From JBBQXK01 sp038209775 (lineage in GTDB: Bacteria > Pseudomonadota > Alphaproteobacteria > Rhodobacterales > Rhodobacteraceae): DNA of 64,000 nucleotides. The notes below the pieces were generated by a model. It did no database searches and was not told where the DNA came from. It saw nothing but the letters and a program-made list of their open reading frames with translations. Shown one piece after another: positions 7,222 to 15,700 of this stretch. Numbering within the stretch: position 1 is the first letter of the stretch; the number at the start of each line of letters is the position of its first letter. The stretch spans positions 24,167 through 88,166 of the forward strand of contig JBBQXK010000012.1 in the NCBI GenBank assembly GCA_038209775.1, in the 5' to 3' direction. Made by a program: the position numbers and the translations under genes.

Positions 7222-8129
7222 TCGCGGTTCCACCCCTTGAAAGCGGCGTCCATATCGGCATAGAGGCGCGGTTCCGTCGCCAGCAAAAGGTGGCCCGACA
7301 GCGGATAAAGGATGACCTTCGACCCCGGCAGGCGCGCCGACAGGCGGCGGACGCCACTGGCGGAGTACACCGGATCCTGCAGGCCGTGCAGGAACAGGAT
7401 GCGGGCGTGGGACAACTCGCCGGGGTTGCGCAGGCCCCAGGTGAACAGGTTGGCACTGTGCGACCGGGTGATGCCGTCACCGGGCAGGCGCAAGCGGTTC
7501 TTGATGGCCAGGGCGATGCGGGCGCTGTAGGCGGCAAGGGCGGGGTTGCGGTAATGGCTGCGCCCCAACAGGAGCGTGCGGTGGTATTCGGCGAACATGT
7601 CGCGTCGGCGAAAACTGCCCGCGCGCTGGGCGGCATCGGCAATGTCGGTGAAACCGACGATGGTCGAGAACAGCGTGGCGGGGGCGGGCAGGGCGGATGA
7701 CAGGATCGCCACCTCGACCTTTGGGCCGAGGATGCGGCGGGCTGCCTCCAGCGCGATGGGGCCACCGGTGGACATGCCGATGATGCGCACATGGGTGGGC
7801 GCGCGGGCGTTTACCCAGGCCGCAATATCCGCGCCCGCATCCACGATGTTGATGCTGCGATCCCTGCCCCGCCCGTCGATGCCGGGAAAGCGGTAGCCGA
7901 CCATCGCCTGCCCCGGTTTTAGGGGATAATCACGGTAGGCCCGGACCGAGGTAAGGGCACCGGGGATCACCACCACCAGATCGCGGCTGCGGGCGGCATC
8001 GCCGGCAAGGCTAACCATCGGGCTGTGGGCGCGCGGTGCAGGCGTGGCTGCGGCACAGCCCATCAGCGCCAGCACCGCAATCACCCGCACCAGCCTGCCG
8101 ACCAGCGGCAGGTCAATAAACCACGACAC
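7218..8129 (-). CDS. Exported alpha/beta hydrolase
   Basis: A 303-residue serine hydrolase-like protein. After a hydrophobic N-terminus (RLVRVIAVLALMGCAAATP, a signal peptide with an imperfect lipobox LMGC), the fold shows LVVVIPGALTSVRAY, the nucleophile elbow GMSTGG, the acid-containing strand ILFLHGLQDPVYSASGV and the late histidine LSGHLLLATEP. Substrate unknown. The GTG start at 8129 lies within the 3' end of the formaldehyde dehydrogenase gene (17-base overlap), suggesting co-transcription. A downstream GTG near residue 14 is another possible start. Confidence 0.85.
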   Translation of the reverse strand: MSWFIDLPLVGRLVRVIAVLALMGCAAATPAPRAHSPMVSLAGDAARSRDLVVVIPGALTSVRAYRDYPLKPGQAMVGYRFPGIDGRGRDRSINIVDAGADIAAWVNARAPTHVRIIGMSTGGPIALEAARRILGPKVEVAILSSALPAPATLFSTIVGFTDIADAAQRAGSFRRRDMFAEYHRTLLLGRSHYRNPALAAYSARIALAIKNRLRLPGDGITRSHSANLFTWGLRNPGELSHARILFLHGLQDPVYSASGVRRLSARLPGSKVILYPLSGHLLLATEPRLYADMDAAFKGWNRE

Positions 8130-9243
8130 TCCGGATGCTTTCCCCCGAATGCATCAGGTCGAACCCCTTGTTGATATCCTCAAGGCTCAGGATATGAGTG
8201 ATCATCGGGTCGATCTGGATCTTGCCGTCCATGTACCAATCGACGATCTTGGGCACATCCGTGCGGCCCCGGGCACCGCCGAATGCAGTGCCTTTCCAGA
8301 TGCGGCCGGTCACCAACTGGAACGGCCGCGTCTCGATCACCGCACCTGCGGGGGCCACGCCGATGATGATCGACTGACCCCAGCCACGGTGTGTGCATTC
8401 CAGCGCGTCGCGCATCACCTTGACGTTGCCGGTGCAGTCGAAACTGTAATCCGCGCCGCCGATGCGGTCGAAGGGGGTCTTGGTCATCTCGACGATGTGG
8501 CTCACGACGGAGCCTTCGATTTCATTCGGATTGACGAAATGCGTCATGCCGAAACGTTCGCCCCAGGCGCGGCGGTCGTTGTTGATGTCGACGCCGATAA
8601 TCATGTCGGCCCCGGCCATCCGCAGGCCCTGCAGCACGTTGAGCCCGATGCCGCCCAGACCGAACACCACGGCCTTGGCCCCGGCCTCGACATTCGCCGT
8701 GTTCAGGACGGCACCGATGCCGGTGGTGACGCCGCAGCCGATGTAGCAGATCTTGTCGAAAGGCGCATCGTCGCGGACCTTGGCCAGCGCAATCTCGGGC
8801 ACCACGGTGTGGTTGGCGAAGGTGGAACAGCCCATGTAGTGATAGATCGGCGTGCCATCCAGCATCGAGAACCGCGACGTGCCGTCGGGCATCAGGCCCT
8901 GCCCCTGTGTGGCGCGGATGGCGGTGCAGAGGTTGGTCTTGCGCGACAGGCAGGACGGGCATTCGCGGCATTCAGGGGTATAGAGGGGGATCACATGATC
9001 GCCCGGTTTCAGCGTCTTGACCCCGGGACCACAGGCGATCACGACGCCGGCCCCTTCGTGGCCCAGGATGGCGGGAAACAGACCCTCGGGGTCGGCGCCG
9101 GACAGGGTGAATTCGTCGGTATGGCAGATGCCGGTGGCCTTGATTTCAACCAGAACCTCGCCCTCGCGGGGGTCGGCAAGGTTCACCTCCATCACCTGCA
9201 AGGGTTTGCCTGCGGCGATGGCGACGGCGGCGCGGGTACGCAT
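8113..9243 (-). CDS. frmA: S-(hydroxymethyl)glutathione dehydrogenase (class III alcohol dehydrogenase)
   Basis: A 376-residue zinc- and NAD-dependent enzyme that oxidises the glutathione-formaldehyde adduct to S-formylglutathione; known as adhI in Rhodobacter sphaeroides and flhA in Paracoccus. Catalytic zinc ligands Cys40 (ATGICHTDE) and His62 (GHEGAG) and the four structural-zinc cysteines 92, 95, 98 and 106 are present, as is the Rossmann motif FGLGGIGLNV. Length and sequence are typical. No S-formylglutathione hydrolase is recognised next to it; the downstream alpha/beta hydrolase is exported and so is unlikely to fill that role. Confidence 0.96.
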   Translation of the reverse strand: MRTRAAVAIAAGKPLQVMEVNLADPREGEVLVEIKATGICHTDEFTLSGADPEGLFPAILGHEGAGVVIACGPGVKTLKPGDHVIPLYTPECRECPSCLSRKTNLCTAIRATQGQGLMPDGTSRFSMLDGTPIYHYMGCSTFANHTVVPEIALAKVRDDAPFDKICYIGCGVTTGIGAVLNTANVEAGAKAVVFGLGGIGLNVLQGLRMAGADMIIGVDINNDRRAWGERFGMTHFVNPNEIEGSVVSHIVEMTKTPFDRIGGADYSFDCTGNVKVMRDALECTHRGWGQSIIIGVAPAGAVIETRPFQLVTGRIWKGTAFGGARGRTDVPKIVDWYMDGKIQIDPMITHILSLEDINKGFDLMHSGESIRSVVVY

Positions 9244-9316
9244 GTTGTGAATTCTCCCCCTGTTGTCGGGGTGCAGGCTGTGTCAAATCTGGCAGGATTG
9301 CAACGCGGGAACGTCG

Positions 9317-9637
9317 ATGGCGCGTATTCTACCGATGCTGGTCTGTGTCGTTCTGGGGGCTTGTGGCACGGGCCGGACAGTCAACCCCGACGTGCCCGCC
9401 GCCCCGTCTTCGCCACCCCTTGTGCAGCAAGAGCCGGACGGTTGCGGGATGGCGCGGTTCCAGGGGCTGGTCGGCCATCCGGCGGCGGATGTGGCGCGGG
9501 CGGTTGCGGCACAAAAGCGCCCGGTGCCGCATCGCGTGCTGGCCTTTGGCAGCATGAGCACGCAGGATTACAATGCAACCCGGGTGAATTTCGCGATAGA
9601 CGCGGCGGGTCTGGTGTCCGCCGTGCGCTGCGGCTGA
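9317..9637 (+). CDS. I78-type peptidase inhibitor-like lipoprotein, copy 1
   Basis: A 106-residue product with a lipoprotein signal (MLVCVVLGAC, lipid Cys16) and a Pro-rich linker. The domain CGMARFQGLVGHPAADVARAV ... RVLAFGSMSTQDYNATRVNFAIDAAGLVSAVRC matches the outline of the I78 inhibitor family, whose consensus RVIRPGxxxTxDYxxDRLNxxxD is kept better in the next gene. The reactive loop here reads RVLAFGSMSTQDYN, without the usual RPG, so inhibitory activity may be lost. Eighteen bases separate it from copy 2. The start is the ATG directly before the signal sequence. Confidence 0.82.
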   Translation: MARILPMLVCVVLGACGTGRTVNPDVPAAPSSPPLVQQEPDGCGMARFQGLVGHPAADVARAVAAQKRPVPHRVLAFGSMSTQDYNATRVNFAIDAAGLVSAVRCG

Positions 9638-9654
9638 TTGATAGGGAGTGCAAG

Positions 9655-9942
9655 ATGACAGCATCCATCGCCGCCCGCCTGCTGATGGTGTTGCTGCTGG
9701 CGTCCTGTACGCCTGACGTGCAACCGGGCCCCGTTCCGCCGCCCGGCCAGACCACGCAATGTGGCGCGGCAGAGTTGCAGGATCTGGTTGGCCAGCCTGC
9801 AACGGTGCTGGAAACCATGCGCTTCGCCCCGCCGACGCGCATCATCAGGCCCGGTCAGCCGGTCACCGCGGACTACCGCGAAGACCGGCTGAACATCGAG
9901 ATCGACGGGGCGGGCAGGATTTCGCGGGTATACTGCACCTGA
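9655..9942 (+). CDS. I78 family peptidase inhibitor lipoprotein, copy 2
   Basis: A 95-residue lipoprotein with signal MTASIAARLLMVLLLASC (lipid Cys18). The I78 domain is canonical: CGAAELQDLVGQPATVLETM, then TRIIRPGQPVTADYREDRLNIEIDGAGRISRVYC. The family inhibits serine peptidases and here would protect the envelope from extracellular proteases. GGGAG precedes the ATG by about 8 bases. The gene probably arose by tandem duplication with copy 1 and converges on cytochrome c'. Confidence 0.9.
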   Translation: MTASIAARLLMVLLLASCTPDVQPGPVPPPGQTTQCGAAELQDLVGQPATVLETMRFAPPTRIIRPGQPVTADYREDRLNIEIDGAGRISRVYCT

Positions 9943-9952
9943 AATTGCGGGA

Positions 9953-10384
9953 CTAGCTGCGATAGGCGCTGTGGCAGGCCTTGCACGACCCGCCGACGCT
10001 GGCCATTCCGGCCTGCACACCTTCGACTGTCGCCGCATCCATCGCGGTGGCTGCGGCGTTCAGGGCCGTGGCCTTGGCCTGAAAATCGGCCCAGTTGATC
10101 CAGACTTCGGGTTTGGCAGTGGTTTTCGGGTCGGTGGCCTGGGGTTCGAATTTGGCCGCGATATCGGCAGAGGCCGCCACCAGTGCCGTCTTCGCAGCGC
10201 CTGCGGCATCGGCATCGAACGCCGTCTTGCCGCCCGCCATTTCGCCCAGCACCTTGGTGTTCATGCCGATCGTGTCCATCAGATCCTGCCGCGCCTTGAC
10301 GGTGGGATCGGTCGCCTCGGACGCGATGGCCACGGTGGCGACGAGGGCGAGGGCAAAGGCGGCGGTCTTGGTCATAAGGCGCAT
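9953..10384 (-). CDS. Cytochrome c' (class II cytochrome c)
   Basis: A 143-residue periplasmic haem protein. A signal peptide (TKTAAFALALVATVAIAS) is followed by a four-helix-bundle sequence and the C-terminal haem motif CKACH at residues 134-138, the hallmark position for class II cytochromes c. Cytochrome c' binds NO and CO and is associated with NO tolerance; whether this copy has a five-coordinate haem cannot be read. GGAG lies 9 bases before the chosen ATG. It converges on the I78 pair with only 10 bases between stops. Confidence 0.93.
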   Translation of the reverse strand: MRLMTKTAAFALALVATVAIASEATDPTVKARQDLMDTIGMNTKVLGEMAGGKTAFDADAAGAAKTALVAASADIAAKFEPQATDPKTTAKPEVWINWADFQAKATALNAAATAMDAATVEGVQAGMASVGGSCKACHSAYRS

Positions 10385-10511
10385 GGGGCTCGCTCCGGTT
10401 GCTGGGCTGGGTTCGGGCCGAGTATAGGCGCGGGGTTACGTCACGGAAGCGGGCATCTGCAGCGGGGCCCGCGCCTCACGCGAATGTCATCGCATGGCAT
10501 TGCGGGCAGGA

Positions 10512-10558
10512 CCGGGGGGTTTCACACCCCCCGGACCCCCCGTGGGATATTTGTGCAA
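10512..10558 (-). repeat. Copy 2 of the 47-bp 3'-end hairpin repeat (probable terminator of mtgA)
   Basis: On the minus strand this begins 19 bases after the mtgA stop and ends in the stem CCGGGGGGT / ACCCCCCGG with loop GTGAA. It matches the copy at 2033-2079 except for the outermost stem pair, which is swapped in a compensated way, and a few flanking bases. Confidence 0.8.
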
Positions 10559-10577
10559 AGATGAAAGGGGAAGGAGA

Positions 10578-11327
10578 TCAGTCTGCGGTGTCAAAGCAGG
10601 CTGCGCGGCCATCGGCGCGGATCGTTTCGGCGCCGTCGGCGATCTGGGCTGCGCGGCGGCGGGTGAACGACCCCGGCTTGCCCGCATCGCGGCCCTTGGG
10701 GTCGGGCAGGACGGCGGCAAGGCGGGCGGCCTGTGTGGCCGTCAGGTCGCGGGCATCGACACCGAAGTGGTGCTGGGCGGCGGCCTGCACGCCGAACACC
10801 CCCTCATCAAATTCGGCCACGTTGAGATAGACGTGCAGGATCCGCCGCTTGGTCCACACCAGTTCCACCGCCGGGGTCAGCGCCGCCTCGAGGCCCTTGC
10901 GCAGATAATTCCGGCCGTGCCAGAGAAACACGTTCTTGACCACCTGCTGCGACAGGGTGGACGCCCCCCTGCCCCCGCCCGCATCCAGCGCCTCGCGGAT
11001 GGCGGCCATGTCGAACCCCCAGTGCAGGCAGAAATTCGCATCTTCCGCCGCCACCACCGACCGCGCCATTACCGGGGCGATGTCGTCCCATGCGACCCAG
11101 TCACTGTCGATGGACCCCAGCCGCCAGCGTTCCTGCAACTGATAGATGTTGGTAGGCGGCGGCACCACGGCAAAGAGGATGACCAGCACCGCATAAAGTG
11201 CGCCAACCGCCAGAACTGCGCGCCAGAACCCGCGCACAACCCGTCGCCACAGGGGGCGTCGTGCGCGTGCCGGGGTGGCCTTTGCACGCGGCTTTCGCTT
11301 GGTAGCCTTGGGTTCGGCGTCAGTCAT
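10578..11327 (-). CDS. mtgA: Monofunctional biosynthetic peptidoglycan transglycosylase
   Basis: A 249-residue GT51 enzyme that polymerises lipid II into glycan strands at the inner membrane. A basic N-terminal tail (KATKRKPRAKATPARARR) precedes one transmembrane helix at about residues 33-55 (VLAVGALYAVLVILFAVV). The GT51 domain contains VVAAEDANFCLHWGFD with the catalytic Glu, then GASTLSQQVVKNVFLWHGRNYLRKGLEAALT and KRRILHVYLNVAEFDEGVFGVQAA. There is no transpeptidase domain, as expected for MtgA. Confidence 0.96.
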   Translation of the reverse strand: MTDAEPKATKRKPRAKATPARARRPLWRRVVRGFWRAVLAVGALYAVLVILFAVVPPPTNIYQLQERWRLGSIDSDWVAWDDIAPVMARSVVAAEDANFCLHWGFDMAAIREALDAGGGRGASTLSQQVVKNVFLWHGRNYLRKGLEAALTPAVELVWTKRRILHVYLNVAEFDEGVFGVQAAAQHHFGVDARDLTATQAARLAAVLPDPKGRDAGKPGSFTRRRAAQIADGAETIRADGRAACFDTAD

Positions 11328-11361
11328 GCGCCGCAGTCTAGACGGTGCCGGCGGTCAGCCG

Positions 11362-11898
11362 TCAACCCTTGCCGCCACCCAACTGGTCGGCCGGAAGCCC
11401 CAGCACCGGCACGGGTTCCAGTGCGGCGCGCAGCCGGTCCTCAGCCTCATGGCTGAGCGAGGTCTGCACGATGCGGCCCTTGGCGCGGAATGTGCCCATC
11501 CGTTCCATCACCTTGTCCGCCGTCATCTTGCGCAACAGGACGCCGACCGCAGCACCGCCCTTGTCCAGGCTTTGGCCGACATTGCGCAGAAAATCGTCGT
11601 TGATGCCGATATCGCTGAGTTTGCCCGCCAATGCGCCCGCCCCCGCCCCGACCGCAGCACCCACAATCGGGTTGAGGAACAACAGACCCACCAGCGCGCC
11701 CCAGATGCTGCCACCCACAGCGCCGCCTGCCGTCAGGTTCAGCGCCTGATGCAGCGTGACCTCGCCCGTGTCGGACCGGGTCACGATCACCACATCCTCC
11801 ATCTCGATCAGGTATTCCTTCTGCAGCTGCACCAGTTCGGCACGCGCGGCAAAGGCCGTGGCTTCGTCCGGGAAGGCGACGATGATCAGTTCCGACAT
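11362..11898 (-). CDS. DUF1269 domain protein
   Basis: A 178-residue protein, MSELIIVAFPDEATAFAARAELVQLQKEYLI, with a ferredoxin-like N-terminal part followed by a Gly/Ala-rich hydrophobic centre (residues about 55-95, GGAVGGSIWGALVGLLFLNPIVGAAVGAGAGALAG) that resembles a glycine zipper able to insert in membranes. This is the DUF1269 pattern; function is unknown. The gene lies 34 bases upstream of mtgA on the same strand. Confidence 0.9.
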   Translation of the reverse strand: MSELIIVAFPDEATAFAARAELVQLQKEYLIEMEDVVIVTRSDTGEVTLHQALNLTAGGAVGGSIWGALVGLLFLNPIVGAAVGAGAGALAGKLSDIGINDDFLRNVGQSLDKGGAAVGVLLRKMTADKVMERMGTFRAKGRIVQTSLSHEAEDRLRAALEPVPVLGLPADQLGGGKG

Positions 11899-11992
11899 GG
11901 GGTTCCTCCGCAGGCCGACACGGGCCTTCGGCGAGATATAGCATGGTCAAAGCGCTTTGGGCGCTGATTCCTTTGCTATGGGACGCACCTTG

Positions 11993-12024
11993 TTGCATTC
12001 TTTGCAAGTCTTGCAATGGTTGCA
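11993..12024 (+). promoter_or_regulatory. Four TTGCA repeats at exact 9-bp spacing upstream of a toxin-antitoxin pair
   Basis: TTGCA starts at 11993, 12002, 12011 and 12020, each 9 bp apart, with TTGCAA in the last three. The array ends about 45 bases before the antitoxin ATG. Repeats at such a position usually bind the operon's own regulator; here the natural candidate is the antitoxin. This is inferred from position and periodicity only. Confidence 0.55.
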
Positions 12025-12067
12025 AAACCCGGGTAGCGATCTGCGGTATCGAGCGATGGAGGTCGTC

Positions 12068-12415
12068 ATGCCAATCGTGATCCAGCGCCGGCGTGTTCTG
12101 CCCGACGGGCGTACCGAAACCTACACGCCGATGAAGAACGCCGACGGTTACTACATTCTGGCTGACCGGACGGTTGATCCCCAGCACAATAAAGCCGCGA
12201 ACCAGTTCTATGTAAAAGACATCACCGCCGTCGCTGCACGTCTGCGCGCGGGCGGGGTGTCGCTGCGGATGCGGGGCGATATTACCGGACAGCCCAACCT
12301 GATCAGCGCCGCCGAGATCGAGATCCACAGCCCCGACGATCCGGTCGATGACCCCTTTGCCACCTTCACCGAATGGGCGGGGGCCGCCGACGATCAGGCT
12401 TACCGCGACCTTTGA
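12068..12415 (+). CDS. Putative antitoxin of a PemK/MazF-type module
   Basis: A 115-residue protein, MPIVIQRRRVLPDGRTETYTP, not resembling the usual MazE/PemI AbrB-fold antitoxins. The C-terminus is acidic (SPDDPVDDPFATFTEWAGAADDQAYRDL), which suits neutralising a basic toxin surface. Its stop shares one base with the toxin start (TGATG), the classic coupling of toxin-antitoxin pairs, and a 9-bp-periodic array lies upstream. The call rests on this context. ATG 12056, four codons earlier, is an alternative start. Confidence 0.6.
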   Translation: MPIVIQRRRVLPDGRTETYTPMKNADGYYILADRTVDPQHNKAANQFYVKDITAVAARLRAGGVSLRMRGDITGQPNLISAAEIEIHSPDDPVDDPFATFTEWAGAADDQAYRDL

Positions 12416-12744
12416 TGCTGACCTTCGATGTCGTGGTCGTGCCCTTCCCCTACAGCGACCGCCTTGCCGAAAAGCGGCGTCCGGCGCTGGTAATCTCGCA
12501 CCCTGACCTGCCCGAGATGACGGGCCGGGTCTGGGTCGCGATGATAACCTCGGTCGCCGGGGAAACGCTGGGCGATGCCATGATCGGCGACATCGGCGCG
12601 GCGGGTCTGCCGGTCGTGTCCACCCTGCGCGCGGGCAAGATAGCGACGCTGGACGCAGACCGCATCCTGCGCAAGGTAGGGCACCTTTCGGCCCGGGATG
12701 AGGCTTCGGCCCGCGCAGCCCTTTCGGCCTGCGCGGGGTTCTGA
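12415..12744 (+). CDS. PemK/MazF family toxin (mRNA endonuclease)
   Basis: A 109-residue protein with the family opening FDVVVVPFPYSDRLAEKRRPALVIS, in which PFPYSD and the RRPALVIS strand are typical of PemK/MazF folds, followed by VWVAMITS and a later strand IATLDADRILRKVG. Family members cleave mRNA at short sequences. It overlaps the putative antitoxin by one base. The next gene, gltB, converges with no gap: the toxin stop ends at 12744 and the gltB stop begins at 12745, leaving no room for a terminator. Confidence 0.87.
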   Translation: MLTFDVVVVPFPYSDRLAEKRRPALVISHPDLPEMTGRVWVAMITSVAGETLGDAMIGDIGAAGLPVVSTLRAGKIATLDADRILRKVGHLSARDEASARAALSACAGF

Positions 12745-15700
12745 TCACTCGGCCGGCATTGCCTCACGCTCATCCGACAGGGGATGCGGCAGGCGGGTCA
12801 GCATTTCCTTGGGGCAGACCTGCAGGAAATTGCGTCGTTCCTCGGTCCAGTTGTCCAGGATACGGCGCGCCTTGACGCTGTCGGTCTCGTTGGCGTGGCG
12901 TTCGATCAGGCCCAGCACCTGATTTTCCCAATGCGGATGCGACACGGCACAGGTGACCAGCGTCTCGGCGTTGATGAAATCCTCGGCTATGCCCTTGGGA
13001 TCATAGAGGTACGCCATCCCCCCCGTCATGCCCGCACCAAAGTTCGCGCCAATCCGCCCCAGGATCACCGCCACGCCGCCGGTCATGTATTCACACCCGT
13101 TCGACCCGCAGCCCTCGACCACCACACGCGCGCCCGAATTGCGCACGGCAAAACGTTCGCCCGCGCGGCCGGCGGCAAAAAGATGCCCGTCGGTCGCGCC
13201 GTACAGCACGGTGTTGCCGATGATGGTGTTCTCTGACGCCTCCAGCGGCGACGACATCGGCGCGCGGACCACGATCAGACCGCCCGACAGGCCCTTGCCG
13301 ACATAGTCGTTGGCGTCCCCCATCACCTCGATCCGCAAGCCCCGCACGGCAAAGGCGCCCAGCGATTGGCCACAAGACCCCGTCAGCTTCACCGTCAGGT
13401 GATCGGGTTGCAGGCCGTTGCGCATGCCGAACTTGCGCACGATATGGCTGGATGCGCGGGTGCCGATGGTGCGGTGCGTGTTCCGCACGGCATAGGACAG
13501 TTGCATCTTTTCGCCGTCCTCAAAGAACCGCGCGCCGTCGCGGATGATCTCTGCATCCAGCGTGTCGGGCACGGCGTTGCGGGGTTTGGAACGGTCATAG
13601 GTGATCCTCTGCGCACCATCGACGGTGATGAGGAGGGGGTTCAGGTCCAGATCATCCAGATGCGCCGCACCCCGGCTGACCTGTGTCAACAGGTCAGGCC
13701 GGCCGATGATTTCATCCATCGACCGCGCCCCGATCTGCGCCAGTATCTCGCGCACCTCCTGCGCGTAAAAGGTGATAAGGTTCACCACCTTGTCCGCATT
13801 GCCGGTGAACTTCTGACGCAGCGCCTCATTCTGCGTACACACCCCCACCGGGCAGGTGTTCGACTGGCATTGCCGCACCATGATGCAGCCCATGGCGATC
13901 AGCGCGGCGGTGCCGATGCCGTATTCCTCGGCCCCCATCATCGCGGCCATCACCACATCGCGGCCCGTACGCAGGCCCCCGTCGGTGCGCAGCGTTACCC
14001 GTTCGCGCAGGTTGTTCATTGTCAGAACCTGATGCGCCTCGGTCAGGCCCATTTCCCACGGAAGGCCCGCGTACTTGATGGACGTCGCAGGCGAAGCCCC
14101 CGTACCGCCGTTATGCCCTGAAATCAGGATGTTGTCGGCCTTGGCCTTGGCCACCCCGGCGGCAATCGTGCCGACGCCGGACTGGCTGACCAGCTTCACC
14201 GTCACCTTCGCGCGCGGGTTGATCTGCTTGAGGTCATAGATAAGCTGCGCCAGATCCTCGATGGAATAGATATCGTGGTGGGGCGGCGGCGATATCAACG
14301 TCACCCCCGGCGTCGAATGGCGCAAACGGGCGATCAACGCGGTGACCTTCATCCCCGGCAACTGCCCGCCCTCACCGGGCTTGGCGCCCTGCGCCACCTT
14401 GATTTCCAGTTCCTCGCAAGCGTTCAGGTATTCCGCCGTGACGCCGAAACGACCGCTGGCCACCTGCTTGATCTTGGCACTTGGATTGTCGCCGTTCGGT
14501 TCCGGCACGAAATGTGCGGGGTCTTCGCCGCCCTCACCGCTGTCGGATTTCGCCCCGATCCGGTTCATCGCCACATTCAGCGTCTTGTGCGCCTCGGGTG
14601 ACAGCGCACCCAACGACATGCCCGGCGTCACAAACCGCTTGCGGATACTGGTGATGGATTCCACCTCTTCAATCGGTACGGGTTTCCCCAACGTCTTGAT
14701 ATCCAACAGATCGCGGATGTGAATGGGCGGGTTCGACCGCATCGCCGCCGAATAGGTTTTCCACAGATCATACGACGCCCGCTCGCAGGCCGCCTGCAGC
14801 ATGTGCATCGTCTGCGCTTCCCAGGCGTGCTTTTCCCCCGTCCGCCGTGCCTTGTAAAACCCGCCGATGGGCAAAACGTCACTGCCCCCGCGCCAGCCGC
14901 GCGCGTGGACTTCCTCCAGCTTCTGCTCGATCCCGTGCAGGCCGATGCCACTGATACGGCTTTGCATGCCGGGGAAGTACTCGGCCACCATCGCGCGGCT
15001 CAACCCCACCGCCTCAAAATTCAGGCCGCCGCGATAGGACGACACCACCGAAATCCCCATCTTCGACATGATCTTCAAGAGACCCGCGTCGATCGCATCC
15101 CGATACCGCCGCATCGCGTCGGTCAGCGACCCCTCGATCAGTCCCCGCCCGATCCGGTCAGCAATGCTGTCTTGCGCCAGATAGGCGTTCACCGTCGTCG
15201 CCCCACAACCGATCAGCACCGCAAAGTAATGCGGATCAATGCATTCCGCCGACCGCACGTTTATCGAACAAAAGGTCCTTAATCCTTTGCGGGTCAGCCA
15301 CGAATGCACCGCACTGGTCGCCAGGATCATCGGCATCGCAACCTTGTCCGGCCCCTGATGTTCGTCCGTCAGCACCAGTTGCCCCGCCCCCGACCGCACC
15401 GCATCCTCGGCTTCCGCCCGGATCCGTTCCAGCCCCTGATGCAGATCGTCCAGCGACGGGCCGACCGGGAAGGTACAGTCGATGAACGCCACCTGTTCGC
15501 CGAACCTCTTTACCAGCACGTCAAATTCCGCACTGGCGATGAACGGAGATTCAAGAACCAGAATCTCCGTCTGGCCTGAGTTTTCGTCCAGCACATTGCG
15601 CAGGTTGCCGAACCGCGTCTTGAGGCTCATCACCCGGCCTTCGCGCAAGCTGTCAATCGGCGGGTTGGTGACCTGGCTGAAGTTCTGGCGAAAGAAATGC

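Noticed and set aside
8044..9942. A 632-codon plus-strand open frame opposite the formaldehyde dehydrogenase gene
   Set aside because: It is the reverse complement of well-defined genes (frmA, hydrolase) in very GC-rich DNA; its His/Arg/Gly-rich translation has no family-like motif.
11447..12748. A 433-codon minus-strand frame across the DUF1269 and toxin-antitoxin genes
   Set aside because: It overlaps three recognisable genes in other frames and its composition (Arg/Gly/Pro/His) is that of an antisense frame.
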